In this document: positions 19,516-29,470 of the stretch, piece by piece | How positions within the stretch are numbered: the stretch's first letter is position 1 | Layout: the number at the start of each line of letters is the position of its first letter | Source of the DNA: Streptomyces sp. NBC_01431 | GTDB lineage: Bacteria; Actinomycetota; Actinomycetes; Streptomycetales; Streptomycetaceae | Length of the DNA: 64,000 nucleotides | NCBI RefSeq assembly: GCF_036231355.1 | Contig: NZ_CP109496.1 | Coordinates: 3,472,001-3,536,000 of the forward strand | Direction of reading: 5' to 3' | The notes under the pieces: model-generated | Databases searched by the model: none | Seen by the model: the letters and a program-made list of their open reading frames with translations, nothing else | What the model was told of the DNA's origin: nothing | Program-made: the position numbers and the translations under genes

Positions 19516-20565
19516 ATGAACCGTCGCCGCCCGGCCGCCCTGCTCGCTGCCGCCGTCATCGGCTCGGTCGTGCTGGTCGCAGGCTGCTCGGACGAGGGCA
19601 AGCCGGTGAGCTTCGACTCCGGGGCGAGCAGCCCCTCAAGCAAGGCGTCGGCCTCGCAGGCCCCGCAGAAGAACGACCCCGCCTCCGCGAAGAACGGCGC
19701 GGCGGCACAGACGCTCCTGCCGACCGGCCCGAAGGCCGAGTTCACCACGCAGAGCACGCTCGCCGACGGCACCAAGATCGGCGTGGCCACGCTCCAGGGC
19801 GCGAAGTCCGGTTTCACCGGCAAGGTGTGGGTGTGGGCGCCGAAGCAGTACTTCGAGGACAAGTACAAGAACAGCGGCTTCCCGGTGCTCATCGCGCTGC
19901 CGGGAGGAAACGGCTATCCCAAGAACTACTGGATGGGCACCGACCTCAAGCTCCAGAGCAGCATCAGCGAGTGGTCGAAGACCGGTAAGAGCCTGCCGTT
20001 CATCGTCGTCATGCCGGTCCTCAACCCGGACGCGAAGCGCTACTACGACGGCAGCGACATCCCGGGCCAGCCGAAGATGGGCACCTGGATGACCGATGAC
20101 GTACCGGACTTCGTGCAGGCCAACTTCCGCACCTTCAAGTCCCGCGACGGATGGGCGTTCATGGGCTCTTCGTCGGGCGGCTTCGTCGGCCTGAAGTCGG
20201 TGCTCAAGCGGCCCGACCGGTTCAAGGCCGTCATCGCCTCGGGCCCGGACATCGTGCCGGACTCCCCGCTGTGGGCGGGCCACGAGGCCGAGAAGCAGGC
20301 GAACAACCCGGAGAAGCTCGCCCAGGACCTCATCACCGCGAACGGCCCCGAGGTGGCCCTCGCCTTCCAGGTGGGCACGAAGGAGAGCGCCGTCGTCCCG
20401 AACGTGCAGAAGTTCATCGCCACGTACGGCAAGGGGCCGATCAAGACCCGCCTCCAGTTGATAGAAGGCGGCACCCACAACGCCCACACCTACGTGAAGG
20501 GCATGGGCGAAGGGACCATGGAGTGGATCAGTAAGCAGATGCTCGCCCCGGTCCCGTCCTCCTGA
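19516..20565 (+). CDS. Esterase-like alpha/beta hydrolase lipoprotein
   Basis: 349 aa. Lipobox VAGC (Cys ~24), then a Ser/Ala/Lys-rich linker to ~65. The hydrolase domain resembles the esterase D / antigen-85-type fold: KVWVWAPKQYFED, FPVLIALPGGNGYPKNY, nucleophile elbow FMGSSSGGFVGL, and His in GGTHNAHTYVKG near the end. Likely a surface-attached carboxylesterase or mycolyl-transferase-like enzyme; substrate unknown. Monocistronic, converging on mqnA. Confidence 0.82.
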   Translation: MNRRRPAALLAAAVIGSVVLVAGCSDEGKPVSFDSGASSPSSKASASQAPQKNDPASAKNGAAAQTLLPTGPKAEFTTQSTLADGTKIGVATLQGAKSGFTGKVWVWAPKQYFEDKYKNSGFPVLIALPGGNGYPKNYWMGTDLKLQSSISEWSKTGKSLPFIVVMPVLNPDAKRYYDGSDIPGQPKMGTWMTDDVPDFVQANFRTFKSRDGWAFMGSSSGGFVGLKSVLKRPDRFKAVIASGPDIVPDSPLWAGHEAEKQANNPEKLAQDLITANGPEVALAFQVGTKESAVVPNVQKFIATYGKGPIKTRLQLIEGGTHNAHTYVKGMGEGTMEWISKQMLAPVPSS

Positions 20566-20581
20566 CCCGTCGCGTTTTCCC

Positions 20582-21486
<905 letters not shown>

Positions 21487-21655
21487 CTAGACCCGTCCCA
21501 CTCCGTGGACGGCGCCGGGCCCTCGCGCGGCGCTCTCTGGCCTGATCAGAGGCCTGCCAAACACATCGGGTCGCGTGATCTTTCCCTCTACCGCAGCACA
21601 CATCCTGCGTGCTACGCTCAGCGCAAGTTGCAGTTTGGTTTCCCTTGCAGTACAG

Positions 21656-21686
21656 AGCCTGCGGAGCATGTAACCCGCAGGCTTTT
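21656..21686 (+). promoter_or_regulatory. Terminator-like hairpin in the cold-shock gene leader
   Basis: Perfect 9-bp stem AGCCTGCGG / CCGCAGGCT with a 10-base loop, followed by TTTT, about 60 bp before the cold-shock ATG. No gene ends here, so it may be an attenuator or a cold-labile structure in the 5' leader. Promoter-like TTGCAG-N17-TACAGA elements lie just upstream (21629-21657). Confidence 0.5.
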
Positions 21687-21748
21687 GTAGTTTTCAGACT
21701 TGTTTGCAGGTTCTGGAGCAGGGCAACCCTTTGGCCCAAGGAGGGCTT

Positions 21749-21952
21749 ATGGCTACCGGAACCGTGAAGTGGTTCAACGCTGAAAAGGGCTTCGGCTTCA
21801 TCGCCCAGGACGGCGGCGGCCCGGATGTCTTCGTCCACTACTCCGCGATCAACGCGTCTGGTTTCCGCTCCCTGGAGGAGAACCAGGTCGTGAACTTCGA
21901 CGTCACTCAGGGCCCGAAGGGCCCGCAGGCGGAGAACGTCACCCCGGCCTAA
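21749..21952 (+). CDS. Cold-shock protein, CspA family
   Basis: 67-aa single-stranded nucleic-acid chaperone with one cold-shock domain. RNP-1 KGFGFIAQ and RNP-2 VFVHYSAI are intact; the start [18 protein letters not shown] is typical. An AAGGAGGG ribosome-binding site lies 6 bp before the ATG, which fixes the start. Several Csp paralogues exist in Streptomyces and not all are cold-induced. Confidence 0.95.
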   Translation: MATGTVKWFNAEKGFGFIAQDGGGPDVFVHYSAINASGFRSLEENQVVNFDVTQGPKGPQAENVTPA

Positions 21953-21990
21953 CTTGCCCGGGTTGGCGATCGCTGACTTAGCAGTACCCA

Positions 21991-22023
21991 AGGAGCCCCC
22001 GTCCTTTTCGGACAGGGGCTCCT
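21991..22023 (+). terminator. Terminator after the cold-shock gene
   Basis: Stem AGGAGCCCC / GGGGCTCCT with inner GTCC/GGAC and a TTTTC loop; very stable. Confidence 0.85.
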
Positions 22024-22033
22024 GCCTTTGCTC

Positions 22034-22061
22034 CCGAGGTCCGAGGTCCGAGGTCCGAGGT
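22034..22061. repeat. 7-bp tandem repeat, four copies
   Basis: Four perfect head-to-tail copies of CCGAGGT, three bases beyond the stop of the acyl-CoA synthetase gene. Confidence 0.85.
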
Positions 22062-22064
22062 CGG

Positions 22065-24037
22065 CTAAGTCTGCTGGGTTTGCCGGGCCTGCTGCCCGTA
22101 CAGCTCTTCGATCTCGGTCGCGTACCGCTCCAGAACGGCCTTCCTGCGCACCTTCAGGGTCGGGGTCAGCTCCCCGCGCTCCACCGTGAAGTCCTCGGGC
22201 AGCACGGCGAACGCGCGGATCCTGGCCGGGCGGGACACCTCGGCGTTGGCTTCCTCGACCGCCTCCTGGACCAGCGCGCGGACCTCGGCCGCACTGCGCC
22301 CGGACGCCGCCTGCCCGTCCACCGTGATCAGCGCGACCGGATACGGGCGCCGGTCCCCCACCATCACCGCGTGCGAGACGACCGGGGAGCGCTCGATGGC
22401 CAGTTCCCAGTGCGAGGGCGTCAGGTTCTTTCCGGCGGACGTGATGATCAGGTCCTTCTTTCGGCCCGTGATCAGGAGATAGCCGTCCGCGTCCAGCTCA
22501 CCGAGGTCGCCGGTGTGCAGCCAGCCGTCCGCGTCCAGCGCGTCCGCAGTGCCCGGCTCGTTGGCGTGGTACCCGGGAAAGACCATCGGGCCCCGGGCCA
22601 GTACCTCGCCGTCGTACGCGATCTTCACTTCGCAGCCCTCGACCGGCCGGCCCACCGTGCCGTAACGCACCGCCCCCGGGTGGTTGAGCGAGATCACACC
22701 GGCGGACTCGGTCATTCCGTACCCCTCGAAGACGGCGATCCCACAGGCTCGCAGGAAGTCCAGGGTGGCCGGGTCGATCGGCGCCCCGCCGGTCAGCGCC
22801 GACCGCAGGCGGCCGCCGACAGCCGCCCTGACCAGGCTGAACAGGGACTGCTCGGCGGCCTCGTACTCGTCCTGCCGCTCGGGCGGAAGCTTGCCGTCCG
22901 CCCGAGGACGCCGATCGCGACCGCCGCTTCGAACCGCTCGCGGCCGCCCTCCTGTGCCTCGGCGAGCGAGCGCACCACCGAGTGGATCTTCTCGAACAGC
23001 CGCGGTACGGACGGCAGATGGGTCGGCTGTGCCTCGGCGAGCTCGCTCACCACGTCCTCGATCCGGCCGCCGAAGTAGCAGAGTTCGCCGCCGTACAGCA
23101 GGGTCGAGAACTGGATCAGCTGGGCGAGCAGGTGGGCCAGCGGCAGGTAGAGGTAGGTGCGGTCGCCGGGGCCGCCTTCGGTGAGGTGGAGCGTCGCGTC
23201 CTGGACGGCGCCCAGGTTCCCGTGGGTGAGCCGACAGCCCTTGGGCAAGCCGGTGGTCCCGGACGTGTAGACGAGCTCGGCGTCATCACCGGGCCGAACA
23301 CTCGCGGACCGGGCCAACAGATCACCGAGCGACACGGAGCCCACGTCGGGGAACCCCGGGAACAGCGTGGCGGCACGGTCGCGGGTGGTACGGCCGCCGG
23401 TGGTAGCGTCGGCGATCACGGGGTCGCCGGTGGAACGGGCGCCGGTGACGCCGCCCCCACTCGCGCCATTTCCGGTGACGCCCTCCCGGCTCACGCCGCC
23501 CCCACTCGCACCGTCCCCGGTCACCCCATCCCCGCGCGTACCGTCCCCACTCGCACCGCCTCCCCGCACGCCGTCCCACGTCATCAGGAGTACGTGATCG
23601 AGGGCCGGCAGTTTCCCGCGTAGGCCCTCGATCCGGGCGGCCGTCCGGGGGTCTTCGCAGATGATGGCCTTCGCGGCGGAGTCGGCGAGGACCCAGGTCG
23701 TCTCCTCGGCGCCCGCCGTCGGATACACCGGCACCACGACCGCGCCCGCCGCCAGACAGGCCAGATGCGCATACGTCCACTCGGGGCGCGTCTCGGCGAG
23801 GATCGCCACCCGTTCGCCGGACTGGATGCCGAGCGCGAGCAGCCCGCGCGCGGTGCGGCGTACGGTGTCGCGCAGTTCGGCGTACGTGACCGAGACCCAG
23901 CCGCCGTCCGGGCCGCGGAACCGGAGGGCCGGCTGATCGGGATGGCTCCGCGCCGCCCACTCGGCGAACACGGCGAGCGTCTCGGGGCGCTGGTGCGGGC
24001 GCCGATGCGGGTTCTGGGGCGGACTCTGGGGGGTCAT
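22065..24037 (-). pseudogene. Long-chain fatty-acid-CoA ligase (AMP-binding), frameshifted
   Basis: Two adjacent frames together make one FadD15-like enzyme of about 650 aa. The first (from ATG 24037) has SAKAIICEDPRT, the AMP-binding motif LVYTSGTTGLPKGC, and runs to about 22904. The sequence then continues one frame over as ADGKLPPERQDEYEA..., LRSALTGGAPIDPATLDFL, FEGYGMTESAGV and ends with the GELTPTLKVRRK tail. The break is near 22902, in the G-rich string CTCGGGCGG; a one-base loss or two-base gain explains it. It could be a real inactivation or an assembly error. A ~60-residue Gly/Asp/Thr/Ser repeat region (~residues 155-215) interrupts the N-terminal domain. Confidence 0.8.
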
Positions 24038-24130
24038 GACCCGACGGTAAGCACGGGGCGGCCCGCGCGGGATGACGGGAAGCGTCAGCCCGGCTGACCC
24101 CACCGCTCAACCCCGCTACCGTCGTTGACC

Positions 24131-25138
24131 ATGGCGAAGCCGACGATCACCGTGCACCATGTGCGGGCCGTGCTGCGCGGCGCCGAGCGGCACGGCATCG
24201 ACACCGTGCCGCTGCTCCAGGCGTCCGGGATCCCCCCGCTGCTGCTCGGCGACGACCGTGCGCGGGTCACCCCGGCCCAGTTCGCGCAGCTCTTCCGGGC
24301 CCTGTACCGGGCGACCGGGGACGAGTTCCTCGGGCTCGGCGCGGCACCCAGCCGGCCCGGCACCTTCGCGATGATGTGCTACGCGGCGCTGGGCTGCCGC
24401 GACCTCGGCGGGGCGATGCGGCGCGGCACCACGTTCTACGGCCTGTTCGCGCACGGCCCCGACCTCGGCCTCGAACTCGTGGGTACGGACGCGGTGTTCA
24501 CCGTCCGCAACGATCTGGCGGGCCACGACGAGGACCGCTTCCTGACCGAGTGCCTCGTGATCATCTGGCACCGGGTGTGCAGCTGGCTGGTGGGCCGCCG
24601 CATCCCGCTGACCCGCGCCGCCTTCGGCTATCCGCCGCCCCCGCACAAGGACGAGTACGAGTCGCTGTTCGGCTGCCCGGTGCGGTTCGGGGACACCCGC
24701 ACCGAGGCGGTGTTCGACGCGCGCTGGCTGACCGCACCCCTCGTACGCGACGAGGCGGCCCTTGACCAGATGCTGCGCCGCTCACCCTTCGAACTGCTGA
24801 GTCGGCGCGCGTACGGCACGACGGTCGGCGAGCAGGTGCGCCGGGCGCTGGCGGGCGCCCTGCGCGCCTCGCCCCGGCTGCCCACGCTCGACGAGACGGC
24901 CACCCGGCTCGCCATGTCCCCGGCGACCTTGCGCCGCCGGTTGGCACAGGAGGGAACGTCGTTCCAGCAGCTCAAGGACGCGGTGCGGCGCGATGCCGCG
25001 ATCGCGGGGCTCGCCGAGGGCCGCGAGCCGATCACGGAGATCGCGGCTCGGCTCGGCTTCTCGGAGGACACCAGCTTCCACCGCGCCTTCCGCCGCTGGA
25101 CGGGGACGACGCCCGGTTCCTATCGCCTGGGTCAGTGA
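24131..25138 (+). CDS. AraC-family regulator with arabinose-binding-like domain
   Basis: 335 aa. The N-terminal ~190 residues match the Arabinose_bd domain found in OruR/ArgR-type AraC proteins (VPLLQASGIPPLLLGDDRARV; FGYPPPPHKDEYESLFGCPV). The C-terminal HTH covers ~250-335, with DETATRLAMSPATLRRRLAQ as the first helix-turn-helix and ITEIAARLGFSEDTSFHRAF as the second. ATG 24131 was taken; a TTG two codons earlier is possible. The lipase gene starts 91 bp downstream on the same strand, so it may be a regulated partner. Confidence 0.88.
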   Translation: MAKPTITVHHVRAVLRGAERHGIDTVPLLQASGIPPLLLGDDRARVTPAQFAQLFRALYRATGDEFLGLGAAPSRPGTFAMMCYAALGCRDLGGAMRRGTTFYGLFAHGPDLGLELVGTDAVFTVRNDLAGHDEDRFLTECLVIIWHRVCSWLVGRRIPLTRAAFGYPPPPHKDEYESLFGCPVRFGDTRTEAVFDARWLTAPLVRDEAALDQMLRRSPFELLSRRAYGTTVGEQVRRALAGALRASPRLPTLDETATRLAMSPATLRRRLAQEGTSFQQLKDAVRRDAAIAGLAEGREPITEIAARLGFSEDTSFHRAFRRWTGTTPGSYRLGQ

Positions 25139-25229
25139 AGGTGAGCGGTACGGTCAGCGCCGTACCTACCGGTCAGTCACTACCTTCTCCTCAACTGCCC
25201 GCGCCCCACAGGACCGTTGGGAGAGCCGC

Positions 25230-26384
25230 ATGCACGTCCGTACCAGAGTCGCCGGTGCCATCACCGCCGCATTCCTCCTCTCGGCAGCCACCACCCCCAC
25301 CGCATTCGCCGACGACACCCCGACCGCTTCGCCCGGGGACGTCGTCACCCAGTCCCCCACCGAGTTCCATCCGCTCCCGGGCCAGTGGACCAACACCCGC
25401 GCCTGGCACGTCACGTACCGTTCCACCACCGCCAAGGGCGGCCCGAACGTCGTGTCCGGGACGGTCATCGTGCCCAACGACGGCCGCACGGGCCGGCGCC
25501 CGCTCGTGACGTACGCCGTCGGAACGGTCGGGCTCGGCGACTCGTGTGCGCCGAGCGCCAACTTCCCGTACGGGACGGCCGTCGAGGCCACCCTGATCAA
25601 CCAGGTCGTGCAGAAGGGCTGGGCGGTCGCGGTCACCGACTACGAGGGCCTCGGCACCCCCGGCGACCACACCTATACGGTCGGCCGGGCCGAGGGCACC
25701 GCCATGCTGGACGCGGCCCGCGCCGCCGAGCGCCTCGGCATCCCCGGCGTCGACGCCAACTCGCCCGTGGGGATCATGGGTTACTCGCAGGGCGGCCAGG
25801 CCGGCAGCTGGGCCGCCGAGCTGCACGACTCGTACGCCCCCGAGCTGAAGGTGAAGGGCACCGCGACCGGCGGCGTCCCAGCCGACCTCATGAAGGTCGC
25901 CGCCGCCAACGACGGCGGCCTCGGCTCCGGCCTCATCCTCATGGCGGCGGCGGGCCAGAACGCGGCCTTCCCCGAGCTGAAGCTGGACTCGTACCTGAAC
26001 CCGGCGGGCAAGGCGCTGATCGACTACTTCAAAAACAACTGCGTGGCGATCGACTCGACGGTCGGCTCCTTCAAGCACATCACCGACCTGACCGTGCGAA
26101 ACCCGCTCCAACAGCCGGACTGGCAGGCCAGGTTGGCCGAGTCCAAGCTCGGCACGCACCGCCCGGACGCCCCGGTCTACCTCTACCACGGCACGGTGGA
26201 CGAGCTGATCCCGTACGCGGTGGGGCAGCAGCTGCGCGCCGACTGGTGCGCGAAGGGCGCGAACGTGGAGTGGCACGCACTGCCGCTGCTCGGCCACATC
26301 GGCGGGGTGACGGTCGGCGCGATCCCCGCCGCGAACTGGCTGGCAGACCGCTTCGCGGGCAAACCGGTCGGGGGCAATTGCTGA
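25230..26384 (+). CDS. Secreted lipase (secretory lipase family)
   Basis: 384 aa. Signal peptide 1-28 (VAGAITAAFLLSAATTPTAFA-D). Secretory-lipase fold: VTDYEGLGTPGDHTYTVGRA, nucleophile elbow GYSQGGQAGSWAA, acid in LYHGTVDELIPY and His in LLGHIGGVTVGA near the C-terminus. Cys pairs probably form disulfides. Expected to hydrolyse acylglycerols or similar esters outside the cell. The AraC gene upstream is the likely regulator; a strong terminator follows. Confidence 0.9.
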   Translation: MHVRTRVAGAITAAFLLSAATTPTAFADDTPTASPGDVVTQSPTEFHPLPGQWTNTRAWHVTYRSTTAKGGPNVVSGTVIVPNDGRTGRRPLVTYAVGTVGLGDSCAPSANFPYGTAVEATLINQVVQKGWAVAVTDYEGLGTPGDHTYTVGRAEGTAMLDAARAAERLGIPGVDANSPVGIMGYSQGGQAGSWAAELHDSYAPELKVKGTATGGVPADLMKVAAANDGGLGSGLILMAAAGQNAAFPELKLDSYLNPAGKALIDYFKNNCVAIDSTVGSFKHITDLTVRNPLQQPDWQARLAESKLGTHRPDAPVYLYHGTVDELIPYAVGQQLRADWCAKGANVEWHALPLLGHIGGVTVGAIPAANWLADRFAGKPVGGNC

Positions 26385-26404
26385 ACTGCTGAGCGCGCAC
26401 GTGA

Positions 26405-26438
26405 CGAGCCCGCCCCCGCGACGACGGGGGCGGGCTCG
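26405..26438. terminator. Terminator after the lipase gene
   Basis: 14-bp perfect stem CGAGCCCGCCCCCG / CGGGGGCGGGCTCG with a 6-base loop, between the convergent lipase and MerR genes; bidirectional. Confidence 0.9.
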
Positions 26439-26497
26439 TTGCGCGAGTACGGCTCCCGGCCCGTACCGGCGAGCCGCCCCCTTGGCCCGGGTACGGC

Positions 26498-27133
26498 TCA
26501 CAACCCGTACCGGCGGGCGGATTCCTCCTGCTGGGCGAGGCGGTGCAGCGCGCGGAGGACCGGTTCGAAGAGGACGGTCGCGGCGACGGCGGTCTCGACC
26601 TTCTCCGCCTCCGAGGGGTGGGTCTCCACGAAGTCCAGGTCGCGCACGGCGGCCTGGTGCATCAACTCGGCGTAGGGCGCCATGAGTTCGGCGTCCCAGG
26701 CATAGCCGAGCCGGTTGAGCGTGGCCACGGCGACGATCAGCGCGCGGTGGTCCGGGGAGAGTTCGCCGAGCTCGCGGGCGGTGGACCAGCCGAGCGCCTG
26801 GAGCAGCCGGTCCACCTCGGTGCGGGCGGCCGCCACGGACGCGTCGTTGTCGTCGGGCCCGTGCGGCAGGGCCCAGAGGGCGGCGCCCAGGCGCATCGTA
26901 CGGTCCAGGGAGTCGTCGTCGACGTACCCGATCACTTCCCTGGCGGCGGCCACGGGCAGGCGGCCGACCTCGATCAGGGCGCGGACGAGGCGGAGCCGGC
27001 GCAGATGGCTCTCGTCGTAGTCGGCCGTGGTCGCACCGACTTTGCGGCCGGGCGCGAGCATGCCTTGCCGCAGATAGTACTTGATCATCGCGGTGGAGAC
27101 CCCGCTCCGCTCGCTCAACTCTGCCAGCCGCAC
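26498..27133 (-). CDS. MerR-family transcriptional regulator
   Basis: 211 aa. The N-terminal winged helix reads VRLAELSERSGVSTAMIKYYLR, followed by the MerR wing DYDESHLRRLRLVRALIEVG. The ~140-residue C-terminal region is helical with no effector cysteines and no TipAS signature, so the ligand is unknown. Start GTG 27133 is preferred because GAGGAAGG lies 8 bp upstream of it; a GTG three codons earlier would sit on top of that ribosome-binding site. Divergent from the DUF4188 gene across two palindromes that are probably its binding sites. Confidence 0.87.
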   Translation of the reverse strand: MRLAELSERSGVSTAMIKYYLRQGMLAPGRKVGATTADYDESHLRRLRLVRALIEVGRLPVAAAREVIGYVDDDSLDRTMRLGAALWALPHGPDDNDASVAAARTEVDRLLQALGWSTARELGELSPDHRALIVAVATLNRLGYAWDAELMAPYAELMHQAAVRDLDFVETHPSEAEKVETAVAATVLFEPVLRALHRLAQQEESARRYGL

Positions 27134-27150
27134 CCCTTGCACCCTTCCTC

Positions 27151-27197
27151 GGATAACGCCATTATCCAAGATACGAGCCCGGATAACTCCCTTATCC
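27151..27197. promoter_or_regulatory. Twin operator palindromes in the MerR/DUF4188 intergenic region
   Basis: GGATAA-CGCCA-TTATCC at 27151-27167 and GGATAA-CTCCC-TTATCC at 27181-27197. Both are 6-5-6 palindromes with identical arms, and their centres are 30 bp apart (about three helical turns). They lie between divergent starts, so the MerR protein is the natural candidate to bind them. Confidence 0.7.
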
Positions 27198-27250
27198 AAC
27201 AAGGGAGTTGTCCGACAGGGGAAGTCGTCCGCCGAGGAGCTGGAGGCACC

Positions 27251-27769
27251 ATGTCCGCCAAGCCGACCGTGAACCGCACGACCGCCGCCGCCGAGGGCGA
27301 CGTCGTGGTGCTGCTGATCGGGATGCGCGTCAACCACTTCTGGGCGGTGCACCAGTGGGTTCCGGTGGCTCTGGCCATGTTCCGCATGCTCGGCGAACTC
27401 ACCAAGGACAAGAGCCGCGGCCTGCTCAGCCACGTCCTGCTCACCGCGTCGCCCCGTACGTATTACGTGGTCCAGTACTGGGAGTCCCAGGAAAAGCTGT
27501 ACGCCTACGCGCACTCGCCGGAGATGTTCCACCACCGGGCGTGGGCGATCATCAACCGCAAGGAGCACAAGGGCAAGGCTCGCGGGCACGTGGGCCTGTG
27601 GCACGAGACGTACGTGGTGCCCGAGGGCTCGTACGAGTCGATCTATGCGGATATGCCGCCGTTCGGACTGGGGGCGGCGACGGGGGTCCTGCCGATCGAG
27701 AGCCGGGGCCGCCGCGCCGCCCAGCGCCTGGCCCACCGGAGCGGTGCGGGGGCGCGAGCGGCCAAGTAG
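27251..27769 (+). CDS. DUF4188-family protein (putative monooxygenase-like)
   Basis: 172 aa. Matches the DUF4188 pattern: VVVLLIGMRVNHFWAVHQWVP, GLLSHVLLTASPRTYYVVQYW and YAHSPEMFHHRAWAIINR with conserved His/Trp residues. Related proteins are annotated as ABM/monooxygenase-like or phenylacetaldoxime-dehydratase-like, without solid biochemistry. GAGGAGCTGGAGG provides the ribosome-binding site before ATG 27251. Divergent from, and probably controlled by, the MerR regulator. Confidence 0.8.
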   Translation: MSAKPTVNRTTAAAEGDVVVLLIGMRVNHFWAVHQWVPVALAMFRMLGELTKDKSRGLLSHVLLTASPRTYYVVQYWESQEKLYAYAHSPEMFHHRAWAIINRKEHKGKARGHVGLWHETYVVPEGSYESIYADMPPFGLGAATGVLPIESRGRRAAQRLAHRSGAGARAAK

Positions 27770-28138
27770 CCGGGCGGCGGCGTGGGAGATGGGGGTCAGC
27801 TCTGCGCGCCGCGGCGACGGCAGGGCGGCGAGCAGCAGGCCCGCGCCTGTGGCCGGTGCGACCACGGCACCGCCCGCGGCACACGGCAGCGCGGATCCGG
27901 CGCCCGTGGCGACGGGCGGGGAAGCCGCCAACGGCTACCTCGCCGACGGCTTCACGGAGCGTGTGGCATTCGGCACACAGCCGATCCGGCCGACTTCGGT
28001 GGCGTCGGCAGTGCTCGACGGCTAGATTCGGCGTCCCGTGAGAACATTGCCCGCACATACTTTACCCACGGGTAGCACACAGCTCCCGGTGGCTTGATCT
28101 TGTGCACCCCTTCACCGGGGTGCCGTGGAGGTTTCACC
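27770..28138. other. Intergenic region before the acyltransferase gene
   Basis: 370 bp. No recognisable gene; short open frames here lack family similarity. It holds a TACCC-AC-GGGTA palindrome (28069-28080) and a GCACCCC / GGGGTGC hairpin (28104-28123) that ends four bases before the GGAGG of the next gene, where it could affect translation. Confidence 0.45.
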
Positions 28139-29320
28139 ATGGCCGAGCGCCGTTTGGCAGGCAGGCTCGGCGCATTGGACGGCCTGCGCCTCGTCGCCGC
28201 GTTGATGGTGGTCTGCTACCACTACCTCGCGCTGACGCGGCCCTGGGGGCACAACCCGGCGACGATCTTCCCGACCGTCCACAAGTTCGCCGAGTTCGGC
28301 TGGCTGGGCGTCGAGATCTTCTTCCTCGTCAGCGGATTCGTCATCTGCATGAGCGTGTGGGGCCGCACGCTGGGCGACTTCGCGGTCTCGCGGGTCTCGC
28401 GCCTGTTCCCCGCCTATTGGGTGGCGGTGCCGCTGACGGCGCTGGTGGTGAAGAAGTGGCCGGAGGTCACCTCCGTGCGCGGCTGGGACGACGTGATCGT
28501 CAATCTGACGATGGTTCAGGCCGGCAACAACACCCGCAACGTCGACGACGTGTACTGGACGCTGTTCGTGGAGCTCAAGTTCTACGTCCTGATGGCGATC
28601 GTCGTCCTGTGCGGGGTCACCTACCGCAACCTGCTCATCTTCTGCGGGGTGTGGACCGTGGCGGCCGCGCTGGCACCCAGCCTCGGCTTCCCCGCCCTGG
28701 CCGCCTTCGCGATGCCGCAGTACGCGCCGTTCTTCATCGCGGGCATCGCCTTCTACCTGATGCGGCGCTTCGGATCCAACGCCCTGCTGTGGGGCATCGT
28801 CCTGTTCCAGCTCCTGCTGTCCCAGCGCTACGTCCACTACCGCATCGCCAGCAACCTCGGCCGCGTCGCCGCCGACCACCTGCCCACCTGGCCGGTACGC
28901 CTGATCATCATCGCCGGGTTCGCCATGGTCGGCGCCATCGCCCTGGGCGCCTTCGACAAGATCCAGTGGAAGTGGCTCTCCACGGCGGGTGCGCTCACCT
29001 ATCCGCTGTACCTGATCCACATGTTCATCGGTATGACCCTCATCCACCACTTCCGCAACAAGGTGCCCGCCCCCGTTCTCGTGGTGTCGGTGATCGCCCT
29101 GATGATGGCGGTCGCGTGGCTGATCCACCGCTTCGTCGAACGCCCCGTCGGCAAATGGATCCGCGACTCCATGAAGCGCGGAATCGCCGACGTACGCCTC
29201 AACTCCCCCGCCCGCCGGGGCTCCCGGCCGCGCACCACCATCCCCGCGGCGACCGCCGCCGAGGGTACGCAGCCCGAGCCGGTACCGGCGAACACGTTCA
29301 GCGGGGTCGGCACGCGATAG
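28139..29320 (+). CDS. Membrane acyltransferase (acyltransferase-3 / OafA-like)
   Basis: 393 aa with about ten TM helices. Acyltransferase-3 family marks: LGALDGLRLVAALMVVCYHY at the start (catalytic His), FGWLGVEIFFLVSGFVIC, and VSRVSRLFPAYW. It transfers acyl groups (often O-acetyl) to extracytoplasmic sugars, cell-wall polymers or exported metabolites. ATG 28139 follows GGAGG by 7 bp. The C-terminal ~45 residues are a Pro/Arg/Thr-rich cytoplasmic tail. No glycosyltransferase neighbour to indicate the acceptor. Confidence 0.9.
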   Translation: MAERRLAGRLGALDGLRLVAALMVVCYHYLALTRPWGHNPATIFPTVHKFAEFGWLGVEIFFLVSGFVICMSVWGRTLGDFAVSRVSRLFPAYWVAVPLTALVVKKWPEVTSVRGWDDVIVNLTMVQAGNNTRNVDDVYWTLFVELKFYVLMAIVVLCGVTYRNLLIFCGVWTVAAALAPSLGFPALAAFAMPQYAPFFIAGIAFYLMRRFGSNALLWGIVLFQLLLSQRYVHYRIASNLGRVAADHLPTWPVRLIIIAGFAMVGAIALGAFDKIQWKWLSTAGALTYPLYLIHMFIGMTLIHHFRNKVPAPVLVVSVIALMMAVAWLIHRFVERPVGKWIRDSMKRGIADVRLNSPARRGSRPRTTIPAATAAEGTQPEPVPANTFSGVGTR

Positions 29321-29420
29321 GGCCCTTCGGGGTTGCTGGAACGTCTGCGCGTCCGGCCCCACATCACAATCCGGTGGCCGTGTCCGAGGCGCGCGCAACT
29401 GCGGGCCGCCGGACACGCCA

Positions 29421-29454
29421 ACGCCCGCACCCCCGGTAGGTGGGGCGCGGGCGT
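29421..29454. terminator. Bidirectional terminator between acyltransferase and symporter genes
   Basis: Stem ACGCCCGCaCCCC / GGGGcGCGGGCGT with a short loop, between convergent genes. Confidence 0.75.
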
Positions 29455-29470
29455 CTCAGGGGCGAGGTGC

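Noticed and set aside
27552..28058. 168-codon minus-strand frame with Cys/His pairs
   Set aside because: CGQC...CAEC looked zinc-ribbon-like, but most of it is antisense to DUF4188 and the rest is low complexity.
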